Below are positions 9,068 through 17,229 of a DNA stretch of 48,600 nucleotides, in pieces. The stretch comes from Chloroflexota bacterium. Lineage in GTDB: Bacteria > Chloroflexota > Anaerolineae > Aggregatilineales > Phototrophicaceae. Position 1 is the first letter of the stretch, and every line of letters starts with the position of its first letter. Below the pieces are notes generated by a model. That model saw only the letters and a list, made by a program, of their open reading frames with translations, had not been told where the DNA came from and did no database searches. The translations under genes were made by a program, and so were the position numbers. The stretch lies in assembly GCA_013388745.1 (NCBI GenBank), contig JACAER010000025.1:1-48600 (forward strand), read 5' to 3'.

Positions 9068-10333
9068 ATGACACTCAATATCCCGGCGCTGCGCGCGCTT
9101 TTTCCGGCGCTCAATCACCCTGCGGCGGGCGATGTTCTGCCCGTTTTTTTCGATAACCCGGCGGGAACCCAGGTGCCACAGGCGGTGATCGACGCTGTGC
9201 GCGACTATTTTGTTAGCATGAACGCCAATTCCGGCGGAGCGTTCGCTACCAGCCAGCGCACCGATGCCGCCGTGCGTGAAGCGCGGGTGCGCATGGCCGA
9301 TTTTTTGAATGCGGCCAGCCCGGACGAGATTGTCATCGGCGCGAATATGACGACGCTCAATTTCGCGCTCAGCCGGGCGCTGGCGCGGCGCTTCGCTCCC
9401 GGCGACGAAGTGATCGTGACGCGCATGGATCACGATGCCAATGTCGCACCGTGGCTGCGCATCGCCGAGGATTATGGCTTGCAAGTGCGCTGGGTCGATA
9501 TTCGCACGCACGACTGCACGCTCGATATGGACAGCCTGGAGTCTGCGCTGAGCGAACGCACCAAAATTGTGGCGACGGTTCATGCTTCGAACGCCGTGGG
9601 CACGATTAACCCTGTACAGCACATCGCCAAGATGGCGCACGCTGCGGGAGCGCTGCATGTGGTGGATGCGGTACAAAGCGCGCCACATATCCCGATTGAT
9701 GTGCAGCAGCTCGGCTGCGATTTTTTGCTGTGCTCCAGCTACAAGTTTTTCGGGCCGCATCTGGGAATTTTGTGGGGGCGTTATGAGCTGCTGGCAGAAC
9801 TGCCCGCGTACAAAGTGCGGCCTTCTAAAGACAAGCCGCCCTATCGCTGGGAAACGGGCACACCGGCTTTTGAACTGATTCATGCTTTGAGCGCCGCGCT
9901 CGATTATCTGACGATGATCGGGCGCGAATCGGGCAGCGCGAACCAGCCGCAGTATGACGGCTATGGGGGACGCCAGCGTGAACTGAAGGCGGCGATGGGT
10001 GCGCTAATGGCCTATGAGCGCGAATTGGTTGCTCATCTGATTGAGCGTGTCGCCGCGCTGCCGGGCGTGCGTATCGCCGGCATAACCGAGCCGCAGCGCT
10101 ATCATGAGCGTGTGCCAACGATCGCGCTCACAATAGACGGTTACACCCCGCAGAAGGTGGCGGCGCATCTGGCGCAACAGCACATTTATGTCTGGGATGG
10201 CAATTACTATGCACTGGAGATTATGGAGCGTTTGCAGCAGCCCAACGGCATGGTGCGTGTTGGGCTGGCGCACTACAACACCCACGATGAAATCGAGCGC
10301 CTGGAGCGCGCGCTGCGGCAGTTGACCGGATAA
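9068..10333 (+). CDS. Cysteine desulfurase-like protein (aminotransferase class V)
   Basis: 421-residue PLP enzyme of fold type I. A longer frame begins at 8987, but the ATG at 9068 has GAGG upstream and starts at the conserved region (LNIPALRALFPAL...VFFDNPAGTQVP). Visible family features are the ANSGGAFATSQRTD segment, H-DANV (MDHDANVAPWLRIAE), the aspartate of DAVQSAPH that pairs with the cofactor nitrogen, and the Schiff-base lysine in SSYKFFGPHLG (Lys226). C-terminal WDGNYYALEIMERL and VRVGLAHYNT fit the TIGR01976 cysteine-desulfurase-like subgroup rather than IscS/SufS. No obvious active-site cysteine loop of IscS type is seen, so the substrate is unproven. No iron-sulfur genes are nearby. 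Confidence 0.88.
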   Translation: MTLNIPALRALFPALNHPAAGDVLPVFFDNPAGTQVPQAVIDAVRDYFVSMNANSGGAFATSQRTDAAVREARVRMADFLNAASPDEIVIGANMTTLNFALSRALARRFAPGDEVIVTRMDHDANVAPWLRIAEDYGLQVRWVDIRTHDCTLDMDSLESALSERTKIVATVHASNAVGTINPVQHIAKMAHAAGALHVVDAVQSAPHIPIDVQQLGCDFLLCSSYKFFGPHLGILWGRYELLAELPAYKVRPSKDKPPYRWETGTPAFELIHALSAALDYLTMIGRESGSANQPQYDGYGGRQRELKAAMGALMAYERELVAHLIERVAALPGVRIAGITEPQRYHERVPTIALTIDGYTPQKVAAHLAQQHIYVWDGNYYALEIMERLQQPNGMVRVGLAHYNTHDEIERLERALRQLTG

Positions 10334-10358
10334 GTGTCATAAGTTGTAGACGAAGAAA

Positions 10359-10388
10359 ACGGAGGGCGCACGGCTGTACACCCTCCGT
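10359..10388 (-). terminator. Intrinsic terminator of the acylase gene
   Basis: ACGGAGGG (10359-10366) and CCCTCCGT (10381-10388) form an 8-bp stem. On the minus strand the stem is followed by TTTTCTTC, just past the stop at 10397. It also lies after the convergent plus-strand gene ending at 10333. Confidence 0.75.
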
Positions 10389-10396
10389 TGCTGCTG

Positions 10397-12952
10397 TTAT
10401 TGGGCGGGCACAAGCACCAATGTGCTGTTGGCGTCGCCGCTGACCTGCTCGCGTGTCCACAGCATCGGGTGATACTGAATGCTGCGCCACAGGTCAATCA
10501 TATTATTGTAATTTTCACTGGCCGGATGGCCGCTTTGACCGGTGGTGTGTATGGTCTGGCTGGCGCTCAGGTCGCTCAAATCCACGATCATGCGCATCGA
10601 TGGCAGCGCCACGACGGTTAAATCCGCGCTCACATCCCAACTGGCGGCATTGACACACGCCGAGCAGCCAGAGGTATCAAACGGGCCGCGATTAACGTAA
10701 TTCTCGATCAAATCGATACCGCTGAGACCCAAGGGGTTGCTGACGAAAGTGGATGTGTGCAGCACACCCCAGCGCCAGTTATCGCGGCTTGCGCCCTGCG
10801 CGGCAAGGAGAGCAGCATAACCCTGCTCAAAGGCTCGCGCCAAAATCGCATCGCGCGTTTCAACAGCATCCGTTGTAGACAGATCGTCCCACCAGGCGTT
10901 ATCGGGCTGTTCCAGCAGGAGATAGATTGTCCACATTGCGAGGCTGCCGCCGCTGGAGAGGGTGCTGCCATCGGTCTGGTCGGGGAAGACAGCATTGACC
11001 AGCGCGCGCCAGAATTCACCGTAAAGGGCGGCCTGCGCGCTGTCCATATGCATCTGGTAGTCCCAAGTCAGCAGCCAGTCGCGCGCCTCGGTGAGCGCGG
11101 CATCGCTGAACGACAATGCTGCCAGGTAGGGCATGATCTGCTCAGCGCTCAGCAGCATGTTGTCACCCTGTATCTGCGCGAAGGTTTCGGCGCTGTGCGG
11201 CGCAAGCACTTCGATCAACTGATTGATGCGCATCCCACGATAGCCATAGTCCCAATCTTGGGTAATAGTATAGGTGCCGGGGCCAAGCTCCTGCTGCAAA
11301 TACGCATAGTATGCTTCGGGGACAATCGCCTGATTAGCGGTTGTGATATAGCCGCGTTCCGGGTTAAAGAGTGTCGGCAAATACTCGAAGGGCAGATAGC
11401 CGCGCCATTCAAAAGCGTCTGTCCAGCCGTCAACCGGTGTGCAGCCATCATGCTCCGGCTCGCGCATAGGAATACGCCCGGTAGACTGATAGCCGATATT
11501 GCCTTGAATGTCGGCGTAGATCACGTTTTGGCCGGCTTCGTCCCAATGTTGCAGCGCCGCGCGGAATTCTTCCCAATTTGAGGCGCGGTTGATGCCGACA
11601 ATGGCTTGCAGCAGTTGGCTGGGCGCGTTGGGATCAATCGCCGACCAACGAATCGCCATCGGGTTTTCGTTGTTGAAACCGCTGAGCTGCTCCGTTTCGG
11701 GATCATAGGTATTGTCGTTGAGAATCGGGCCGAGATGGGTCTCGCGCACCTGGAAACTGAGTTCGCCGCCGTCGCCGAAGCGAATGATTTCGTCGCGCAC
11801 GGTCATATCGCGCCATGCGCCGTTCCATTCATATTGAAGCGGGTTATCGGGGTTAACGCGAATACGATACACATCCTGGGAATCCGAACCCATGTTGGTC
11901 ACGCCCCAGGCAATGTTGTCGTTATGGCCGATCACCACGCCAGCAGCAGCGGCAAAGGTGAAGCCGACGACGTTAAACGGGCATTCCTGGCTTAGCGTGT
12001 TGCAGTGCAGCCCAACTTCGTACCAGATGGATGGCATCTGAATGCCCAGATGCGGGTCATTGGCCAGCAGGGGCATCCCGCTGGCACTCATCGCGCCGCT
12101 GACGACCCAGTTGTTGCTGCCAACGACATCAGCTTCGCCGAAAACAAAGTTGCGCGGCAGGATGTCGGCGAGCGCTTGCGCTTCACCGAGGCGCGAGGCG
12201 GTGATTGTGCGCGGCGACGATTGGCTGCTGGTCGGCGCGGGGGTGGGAATTTCATCCGGCCAGATGATCGTCGGCATCATGTCAAAGCCAAAGGCGGGCA
12301 CAAAGAGGTCGGTGAGTTCCTGGCCGAGCAATTCGTACAGCGTCATACGGGTGAGTTCATTGCTGCGATTCCCGCCCAAATCCCACGCCATGATTTTGGC
12401 GAAGGCCAGGGTATCGACGGGCGACCAGGGTTCAACCGTAAAGCTGACGCCGGTTAAGCCTAACACATTGTATTCGAAAGCGAGATCACCGGGAGCGCGT
12501 CCGCTGATGTAGGCGTTGACACCATCGACAAAAGCCTGGATATAGGAACGCGCTTCTTCGTTATAGCTGTTCCAATCGCGTTCGGCGGCTTCGTACCAGC
12601 CTGACTTGCGTGTGAACAGATCGGTGCCCATGACGCTATCTGTGCGTCCGGTCAATTCCTGGACACGCCCGGCAGCGATATGCCGCCAGAATTCCATCTG
12701 CCACCAGCGATCCTGTGCCTGTGTATACCCCTGGGCAAACAGCAGATCATAGGCGTTATTGGCGTAGATGTGCGGAATACCGAAATCGGTACGGACGATT
12801 TCGACACGATCACGGAGGCCGGCAACGCGCAGTTCGCCGGCGGTTTGCGCCAGTACGCCGCGCGTCCAATCGTTATACAGATATGCGCCGCCGATCAGCA
12901 CGACGGCCACGATGACCAACACAAGCAGCAAAACGATGCGCAATATTTTCAT
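10397..12952 (-). CDS. Penicillin acylase family (Ntn-hydrolase) protein
   Basis: 851 residues with one N-terminal hydrophobic segment (residues 1-25), so it is exported or membrane-anchored. The order of motifs is that of penicillin G/acyl-homoserine-lactone acylases. The alpha region has IVRTDFGIPHIYANN and AQGYTQAQDRWWQMEFWR. An autocatalytic cleavage site GSNNWVVSG follows, with Ser279 as the N-terminal nucleophile of the beta chain. Then come LLANDPHLG, the beta-chain asparagine region (GFNNENPMAIRW), and PVDGWTDAFEWRGY. The family hydrolyses amide bonds of penicillins, N-acyl-homoserine lactones or other N-acyl compounds in the periplasm or outside; the substrate here is unknown. It is separated from the TIR gene by a terminator, so it has its own promoter. 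Confidence 0.9.
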   Translation of the reverse strand: MKILRIVLLLVLVIVAVVLIGGAYLYNDWTRGVLAQTAGELRVAGLRDRVEIVRTDFGIPHIYANNAYDLLFAQGYTQAQDRWWQMEFWRHIAAGRVQELTGRTDSVMGTDLFTRKSGWYEAAERDWNSYNEEARSYIQAFVDGVNAYISGRAPGDLAFEYNVLGLTGVSFTVEPWSPVDTLAFAKIMAWDLGGNRSNELTRMTLYELLGQELTDLFVPAFGFDMMPTIIWPDEIPTPAPTSSQSSPRTITASRLGEAQALADILPRNFVFGEADVVGSNNWVVSGAMSASGMPLLANDPHLGIQMPSIWYEVGLHCNTLSQECPFNVVGFTFAAAAGVVIGHNDNIAWGVTNMGSDSQDVYRIRVNPDNPLQYEWNGAWRDMTVRDEIIRFGDGGELSFQVRETHLGPILNDNTYDPETEQLSGFNNENPMAIRWSAIDPNAPSQLLQAIVGINRASNWEEFRAALQHWDEAGQNVIYADIQGNIGYQSTGRIPMREPEHDGCTPVDGWTDAFEWRGYLPFEYLPTLFNPERGYITTANQAIVPEAYYAYLQQELGPGTYTITQDWDYGYRGMRINQLIEVLAPHSAETFAQIQGDNMLLSAEQIMPYLAALSFSDAALTEARDWLLTWDYQMHMDSAQAALYGEFWRALVNAVFPDQTDGSTLSSGGSLAMWTIYLLLEQPDNAWWDDLSTTDAVETRDAILARAFEQGYAALLAAQGASRDNWRWGVLHTSTFVSNPLGLSGIDLIENYVNRGPFDTSGCSACVNAASWDVSADLTVVALPSMRMIVDLSDLSASQTIHTTGQSGHPASENYNNMIDLWRSIQYHPMLWTREQVSGDANSTLVLVPAQ

Positions 12953-12979
12953 AAAATATCCTTGTGAAAGAAGCGAAAA

Positions 12980-13005
12980 CGGCTGTCACAACACTGCGAC
13001 AGCCG
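12980..13005 (-). terminator. Intrinsic terminator after the TIR gene
   Basis: CGGCTGTC (12980-12987) pairs with GACAGCCG (12998-13005). On the minus strand the stem is followed by TTTTCGCTTC. It ends the TIR transcript and insulates the acylase gene. Confidence 0.75.
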
Positions 13006-13042
13006 CCGATTTTATCCCTCGATTAAGGGAATTGACAACAAT

Positions 13043-13783
13043 TTAAAGAGCGGGGATGAATTGGTACAATCCCTGGCCGCGCTTTTTTGTGCCATAGTTG
13101 TACCAGCGGAATTCGACGGTGTCGAGGTCAATGGTGCCTTCATAGGTGACTTTGGCGTGATTTACGCTGAAGGTGCAGACCAGATCCCGGCCATTGATTT
13201 CGTAGCGGCCTTCGTTAACCTTGCGGTGATGGCGCGCTTCGAGTTCATCGAAGGTCATCGGCGCTTCGTTGGGCTTGTTGGTATATTCCAGCACACGGCC
13301 ATCTTCAAAAAAGCGCAGCACGCTTTGTCCGCGCGGGGTCTGGGCGCTGTAGACACCGTGAAAGCGCAGAGTCGGCTCGATCAGAACGTCGGCGGGTTCG
13401 AAGTGGCGACCATGCCCCTGCGTGTGTGGGGCGTGCCGGGCGAGGTAAACGAAGAAATTGCGGTCAGGAATGCGGCGGTCACAGACGTTGATATAGGTCT
13501 TTGTCCAGCTTTTGCCGTCCAGCAGCAGGGGAATGATGGGCTTGTGGCGCACTTTGGCATAGGCCACTTCCTTCTGTACCTGGCGGCTGCGCATCGCGTC
13601 GGGAGACATGAGGATAACGAAAGCGGCGCATTCCTGTACAGCGGTTTTGGTGACTTCAGCCCAGTAGTGGTTTTCGACACGAGCATCGAGCCAAACGCCA
13701 AAACCCAGATGCACGAGTTTATCGGCTAGTTGTTGAGCGTAGTCGTGGTTTTTCTTGCTGTAGCTGATGAAAATGTGCGACAT
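13043..13783 (-). CDS. TIR-domain protein with C-terminal beta-rich domain
   Basis: 246 residues without signal peptide. Residues 2-95 are a TIR domain: HIFISYSKKNHDYAQQLADKL (box 1), FGVWLD, CAAFVILMSP and KPIIPLLLDG. Glu72 (in SRQVQKEVAYAK) sits on the helix that carries the catalytic glutamate of NAD-cleaving TIR enzymes. Residues about 140-246 form a beta-rich, possibly lipocalin-like domain: FHGVYSAQ, VLRFFEDGRVLEY, GRYEINGRDLVCTF, YEGTIDLDTVEFRWYNYG and YQFIPAL. Bacterial TIR proteins often act as NADase effectors in antiviral defence; a sensor role for the C-terminal part is inference. No partner gene (Thoeris, SAVED, STING or CRISPR) is adjacent. A -10 TATAAT lies upstream at 13810-13815. 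Confidence 0.85.
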   Translation of the reverse strand: MSHIFISYSKKNHDYAQQLADKLVHLGFGVWLDARVENHYWAEVTKTAVQECAAFVILMSPDAMRSRQVQKEVAYAKVRHKPIIPLLLDGKSWTKTYINVCDRRIPDRNFFVYLARHAPHTQGHGRHFEPADVLIEPTLRFHGVYSAQTPRGQSVLRFFEDGRVLEYTNKPNEAPMTFDELEARHHRKVNEGRYEINGRDLVCTFSVNHAKVTYEGTIDLDTVEFRWYNYGTKKRGQGLYQFIPAL

Positions 13784-14121
13784 GGACGGCTACCCTTTCC
13801 TCCATTTTTATTATAGCTTTGGAGAAAAGTATAAAGAATTGAGATTTGTGAATTTAGTCGTAAATTTATCATCCCTAGGTGCGTTGTGAATATCTCTGGG
13901 TGTCTCGCATTGCGATTTGGATGGTGAGAATGCACAGGTTTCTTTAGAAAACTTGACAAAACGGTTAAAAATGAAAACAATCTGCGGACAATTTTAGTCA
14001 ATCTCACCAGAACGTGTGAAAAAACACACAAAATATTGCCATGACACTTTGGGCGTTTATTGCCAGATGGAGTGTCGCAGGCGCTATAAAATACACTTTA
14101 TTCTGTGATAAGACATTAAAC
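13784..14121. promoter_or_regulatory. Divergent, AT-rich promoter region between TIR gene and ABC importer operon
   Basis: This 338-base stretch has no gene and is clearly more AT-rich than its flanks. For the TIR gene, a TATAAT on the minus strand lies at 13810-13815 and GGAAAGG precedes the start. For the importer operon, TTGACA (13953-13958), a 17-base spacer and AACAAT (13976-13981) form a plausible plus-strand promoter. A second possibility is TTGCCA (14060-14065) with TATAAA (14085-14090), which has a long 19-base spacer. A small hairpin GTGTG/CACAC occurs near 14015-14030. Which promoter is used is not known. Confidence 0.4.
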
Positions 14122-15042
14122 ATGGTTGACTCCGCTAAACCCGATTTGCAACTTGAACCAACCGCACGCGCGGAAAATCCGCCGCCAGATTACAGCCGCC
14201 TGCGCACAGTCATCACACTGGTTGCGATCATCGCTGTGATCGTTGTGTTCTGGGAAGGGATGAAATCCTTCAGCCGTGCCAATGATTACGAACTCATGAT
14301 TGGCGGCATGGTGATCGATTTATCGAATTTCAACAATACACAGCTTCCGCATCTGGGCGATATTTTCGGCGCGTTTTTTGAGCCGGCGCAGCGCAACGGC
14401 CCGCCGCTGTATCAAACTTTGTTGAGCGCGGCGTTATTTACGCTGGGCGAAGCGATGCTGGGTTTTTTCATCGGAGCGGTGCTGGGCTTTTTGCTGGCGG
14501 TGATCTTCACACACTCGCGGCTGCTGCAAAACGGACTGCTGCCTTATGTAGTGGCGTCGCAAATGGTGCCGATTCTGGCGATCGCGCCGATGGTGGTGGT
14601 GTGGATGCGGCAGATTGAACTGAGCGCGCTGGCTGTGCCGATTATCGCGGCCTATCTGACGTTTTTCCCGGTAACGATCTATGCGCTGCGCGGATTTACG
14701 TCTGTGCCACCGACGGAATTGGAACTGATGCAGTCTTATGCGGCCAATCATCTGCAAATCTTCTTTAAGCTGCGTTTGCCCAACGCGCTGCCGCAGATTT
14801 TCACAGCGCTGAAGATTTCGGCCACCGCGAGTGTCGTCGGGGCGATCATCGGCGAACTGCCATCCGGGATTCAGGACGGACTGGGCGGCGCGATTCTGAA
14901 CTTTAACCAATACTATACGCAGGGGCCGCCGCGTTTGTGGGCCACGATTGTAGCCGCCGCGACGGTCGGCATTCTGTTTTTCGGCGTTGTGGCACTCACT
15001 GAACGACTGGTTGTGCGCTGGCAGGTTAAAGAGAGCAATTAA
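14122..15042 (+). CDS. ABC transporter permease, NitT/TauT/THI5-type importer (first of two)
   Basis: 306-residue inner-membrane permease. A longer frame opens at 14041, but the ATG at 14122 begins a normal cytoplasmic N-terminus. About six membrane segments are visible (VITLVAIIAVIVVFW, LFTLGEAMLGFFIGAVLGFLLA, ALAVPIIAAYLTFFPVTIYAL, IVAAATVGILFFGVV). The cytoplasmic coupling loop reads ELMQSYAANHLQIFFKLRLP, the SsuC/TauC/ThiX form of the EAA motif. It is the first gene of a four-gene importer operon: the ATPase starts 15 bases downstream, then a second permease and the binding protein. Given the downstream catabolic genes, the substrate may be a pyrimidine- or hydantoin-like compound; that part is inference. 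Confidence 0.88.
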   Translation: MVDSAKPDLQLEPTARAENPPPDYSRLRTVITLVAIIAVIVVFWEGMKSFSRANDYELMIGGMVIDLSNFNNTQLPHLGDIFGAFFEPAQRNGPPLYQTLLSAALFTLGEAMLGFFIGAVLGFLLAVIFTHSRLLQNGLLPYVVASQMVPILAIAPMVVVWMRQIELSALAVPIIAAYLTFFPVTIYALRGFTSVPPTELELMQSYAANHLQIFFKLRLPNALPQIFTALKISATASVVGAIIGELPSGIQDGLGGAILNFNQYYTQGPPRLWATIVAAATVGILFFGVVALTERLVVRWQVKESN

Positions 15043-15056
15043 CTGAGGGTAGTTGA

Positions 15057-15857
15057 GTGACAGCGATTATTTCAATCAAAAATTTAACTAAACGTTTCCG
15101 CGCTTCCGATGGTCACGAAGTCCACGCGCTGGAAAATATCAATCTGGATATCGAACAGGGCGAGTTCATCTCGCTGATCGGGCCGTCGGGCTGCGGCAAA
15201 AGCACCCTGCTGCGGATTATGGCTGACCTGATCCAGCCGACAAGCGGGACACTGAGCGTCAACGGCAAAACGGCAGCGCAGGCGCGTAAAGACCGCGACT
15301 ACGGCTTTGTGTTCCAGAACGCGACGCTGTACGATTGGCGCACGGTGGCAAAAAATGTACAGCTTCCGCTGGAGATCATGCGCTTTTCCAAACAGGAGCG
15401 CGAACAACGGGCGCGCGAAATGCTGCATCTGGTGGAACTGGGCGATTTTGAGAATAAGTATCCCTGGCAGCTTTCGGGCGGGATGCAGCAGCGTGTGAGT
15501 ATCGCGCGGGCGCTGTCGTTTAAGCCCGGCATCCTGTTTATGGACGAACCATTCGGCGCGCTCGACGAAATGACGCGCGAGCGCATGAACAACGAACTGC
15601 TGAAGATCTGGAACAATTTGGGCGTGACATGCATTTTTGTGACGCACAGTATCCCCGAAGCGGTGTATTTATCGACGCGGGTGGTGGTACTCTCGCCACG
15701 TCCGGGACGGTTGGCCGAGATTATCAACATCAACCTGCCGCGCCCACGCGGGCCCGAAACGCGCGATCTGGATGATTTTTTCCATTTGATGAGCCGTGTG
15801 CGCGGAGCACTGCGTGGTTTGGGAGCCACAGATGGCAAGCACATTGAATCTTACTAG
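15057..15857 (+). CDS. ABC transporter ATPase, NitT/TauT family
   Basis: 266 residues, starting at GTG with GAGGG upstream. Walker A GPSGCGKST is at residues 42-50, the Q-loop in FVFQNATLYDW, the signature LSGGMQQR near 139-146, Walker B ILFMDEPFGALD near 158-169, and the switch histidine in VTHSIPEA. NLPRPRGPETRD near the C-terminus is typical of the TauB/SsuB/NrtD family. It powers the importer with the two flanking permeases. Its end overlaps the start of the second permease by 26 bases, indicating translational coupling. Confidence 0.95.
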   Translation: MTAIISIKNLTKRFRASDGHEVHALENINLDIEQGEFISLIGPSGCGKSTLLRIMADLIQPTSGTLSVNGKTAAQARKDRDYGFVFQNATLYDWRTVAKNVQLPLEIMRFSKQEREQRAREMLHLVELGDFENKYPWQLSGGMQQRVSIARALSFKPGILFMDEPFGALDEMTRERMNNELLKIWNNLGVTCIFVTHSIPEAVYLSTRVVVLSPRPGRLAEIININLPRPRGPETRDLDDFFHLMSRVRGALRGLGATDGKHIESY

Positions 15858-17118
15858 AGATATGGCGCGGACAACCGCCGAAATCTCGACACGGCAGCTT
15901 GAACGCAACCGCCTGTCGCATGACTGGATCGCCCTGCTGATCCTGTTCCTGATCGTGGCGACGTATCATATCCAGAACCCTTTACTGCAATTTGAATTGC
16001 AGTTTGGGCGGGCGTTTCGCAATGTGACGCTGCAACCAGCGCTGGCACTGGCGCTGGTGGTGAGCGGGCTGATTTTTGTGGGGAACTGGCGGCTGGTGAC
16101 GCGGGTGCGCTGGGTGTTGGTGGCGGGTTTTGGGCTGTTTGTCCTGCATGTGCTGCTGGCGATTTTGCTTGATTTCAACGCGCTGGGGGTGATTTTCGGC
16201 GTGCCGCAAAGCGCGTTTCTGGCGCAGGTGGAGGACGAAACGCTGTTGGCGGGGCTGCAAAATGCGCTAAATGTCAGCACGATTATGGAGTATGTCGCGC
16301 TGGCCTGCGTGCTGCTGCTGTGGTCGCCATGGACGCGGTTTTCGCTGTATCGGCGCAGCGTGCAGCGGAATTTCGCGCCGTTGGCGGTGGCGCTGCTGAC
16401 GTTGATCCTGTGGGAAGTCGCGATTGATGTGTTCCGGGTGCAGGAGTTTTTCCTGCCGAAACCGACAACAATCGGCACGACATTTATCGAAATCTATCCA
16501 CGTCTGATGACTGTCGGGTGGAACACGTTTCAGAACGCTTTCTGGGGCTTTGTGGTGGGCTGTGGGTTGGGCGTGGTGGTTGGGATGATTTCAGCGCGCT
16601 TCACTAACTTCAGTAAATCGCTGCTGCCGCTGGCGATCGCCATCAATTCGACGCCGATTATCGCCTTCGCGCCGATTGTGAACTTTTGGTTCGGGGCGCT
16701 GAACCCCGCTTCGAAAGTAGCAATTGTAGCGATATTGACATTTTTCCCGGCGATGATCAGCACGGTAAAAGGGCTGACGACGGTGAATATCACAGCGCTG
16801 GAACTGATGAAGTCGTATGCTGCCAGCGACTGGGTGATTTTCCGTAAGCTGCGTTTCCCCAGCGCGCTGCCGTATATTTTTTCGGCGCTGAAGGTCGGTA
16901 CGACGCTGAGCATGATCGGGGCGATCGTCAGCGAGTATTTCGGCGGCACGACGCAAGGGTTGGGCTACCGGATTCGCGAAGATGCCGCGCTGTTTGATTA
17001 CCCTGAAGCGTGGGCAGCGATTATCGTCGCGTCGGTGTTGGGGATATTGTTTTATGCTCTGGTTTCAGCCGTGGAACGCGCGGTCATGCCGTGGCATGTG
17101 TCGTTCCGCGATGAATGA
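15832..17118 (+). CDS. ABC transporter permease, second subunit, with extended N-terminus
   Basis: 428 residues, about 170 longer than a standard SsuC-type permease. The ATG at 15832 (GGGAG upstream) lies inside the end of the ATPase gene. Residues about 25-170 add four or five membrane segments (IALLILFLIVATYHI, LALALVVSGLIFVGNW, VLVAGFGLFVLHVLLAILL, YVALACVLLLW). The conserved permease domain follows, with the coupling loop ELMKSYAASDWVIFRKLRFPSALPYIFSALK and GAIVSEYFGGTTQGLGYRI. Two unequal permeases suggest a heterodimeric channel. The gene ends five bases before the inverted segment that disrupts the binding-protein gene. Confidence 0.9.
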   Translation: MASTLNLTRDMARTTAEISTRQLERNRLSHDWIALLILFLIVATYHIQNPLLQFELQFGRAFRNVTLQPALALALVVSGLIFVGNWRLVTRVRWVLVAGFGLFVLHVLLAILLDFNALGVIFGVPQSAFLAQVEDETLLAGLQNALNVSTIMEYVALACVLLLWSPWTRFSLYRRSVQRNFAPLAVALLTLILWEVAIDVFRVQEFFLPKPTTIGTTFIEIYPRLMTVGWNTFQNAFWGFVVGCGLGVVVGMISARFTNFSKSLLPLAIAINSTPIIAFAPIVNFWFGALNPASKVAIVAILTFFPAMISTVKGLTTVNITALELMKSYAASDWVIFRKLRFPSALPYIFSALKVGTTLSMIGAIVSEYFGGTTQGLGYRIREDAALFDYPEAWAAIIVASVLGILFYALVSAVERAVMPWHVSFRDE

Positions 17119-17229
17119 AAATTGGTCACGCACCGGCGTCAAATCGCTGCTTTCCTGCGCGGATGCCGCCGGCACCAGCAACACCAGCAGCAGTGCCACT
17201 AACAAAAGGGGTAAATGTCTGCGAAGCAT
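17065..17229 (-). pseudogene. Displaced 5' end (RBS, start, signal peptide) of the binding-protein gene, on the wrong strand
   Basis: The minus strand from the ATG at 17229 encodes MLRRHLPLLL, a Leu/Val core ending VPAASAQ, then ESSDLTPVRD. This is a textbook exported-protein leader followed by the mature N-terminus expected for a THI5/NMT1-type binding protein. AAGAGGAGAGAGACGT precedes the ATG, an excellent ribosome site. After codon 35 the frame runs antisense into the permease gene and stops at 17065, giving a meaningless 54-residue product. It belongs to the plus-strand gene that resumes at 17254. Confidence 0.85.

Noticed and set aside
9032..9883. 283-codon minus-strand frame
   Set aside because: It is antisense to the cysteine-desulfurase-like gene, is His/Arg/Gln-rich without any motif, and the plus-strand product is unmistakable.
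14015..14030. GTGTG-A-rich-CACAC hairpin in the AT-rich region
   Set aside because: The stem is too short and there is no U tract or upstream gene to terminate; probably chance in AT-rich sequence.
14041..14121. Upstream in-frame ATG for the first permease
   Set aside because: The extra 27 residues have no ribosome site and overlap promoter-like sequence; the ATG at 14122 gives a normal permease N-terminus.
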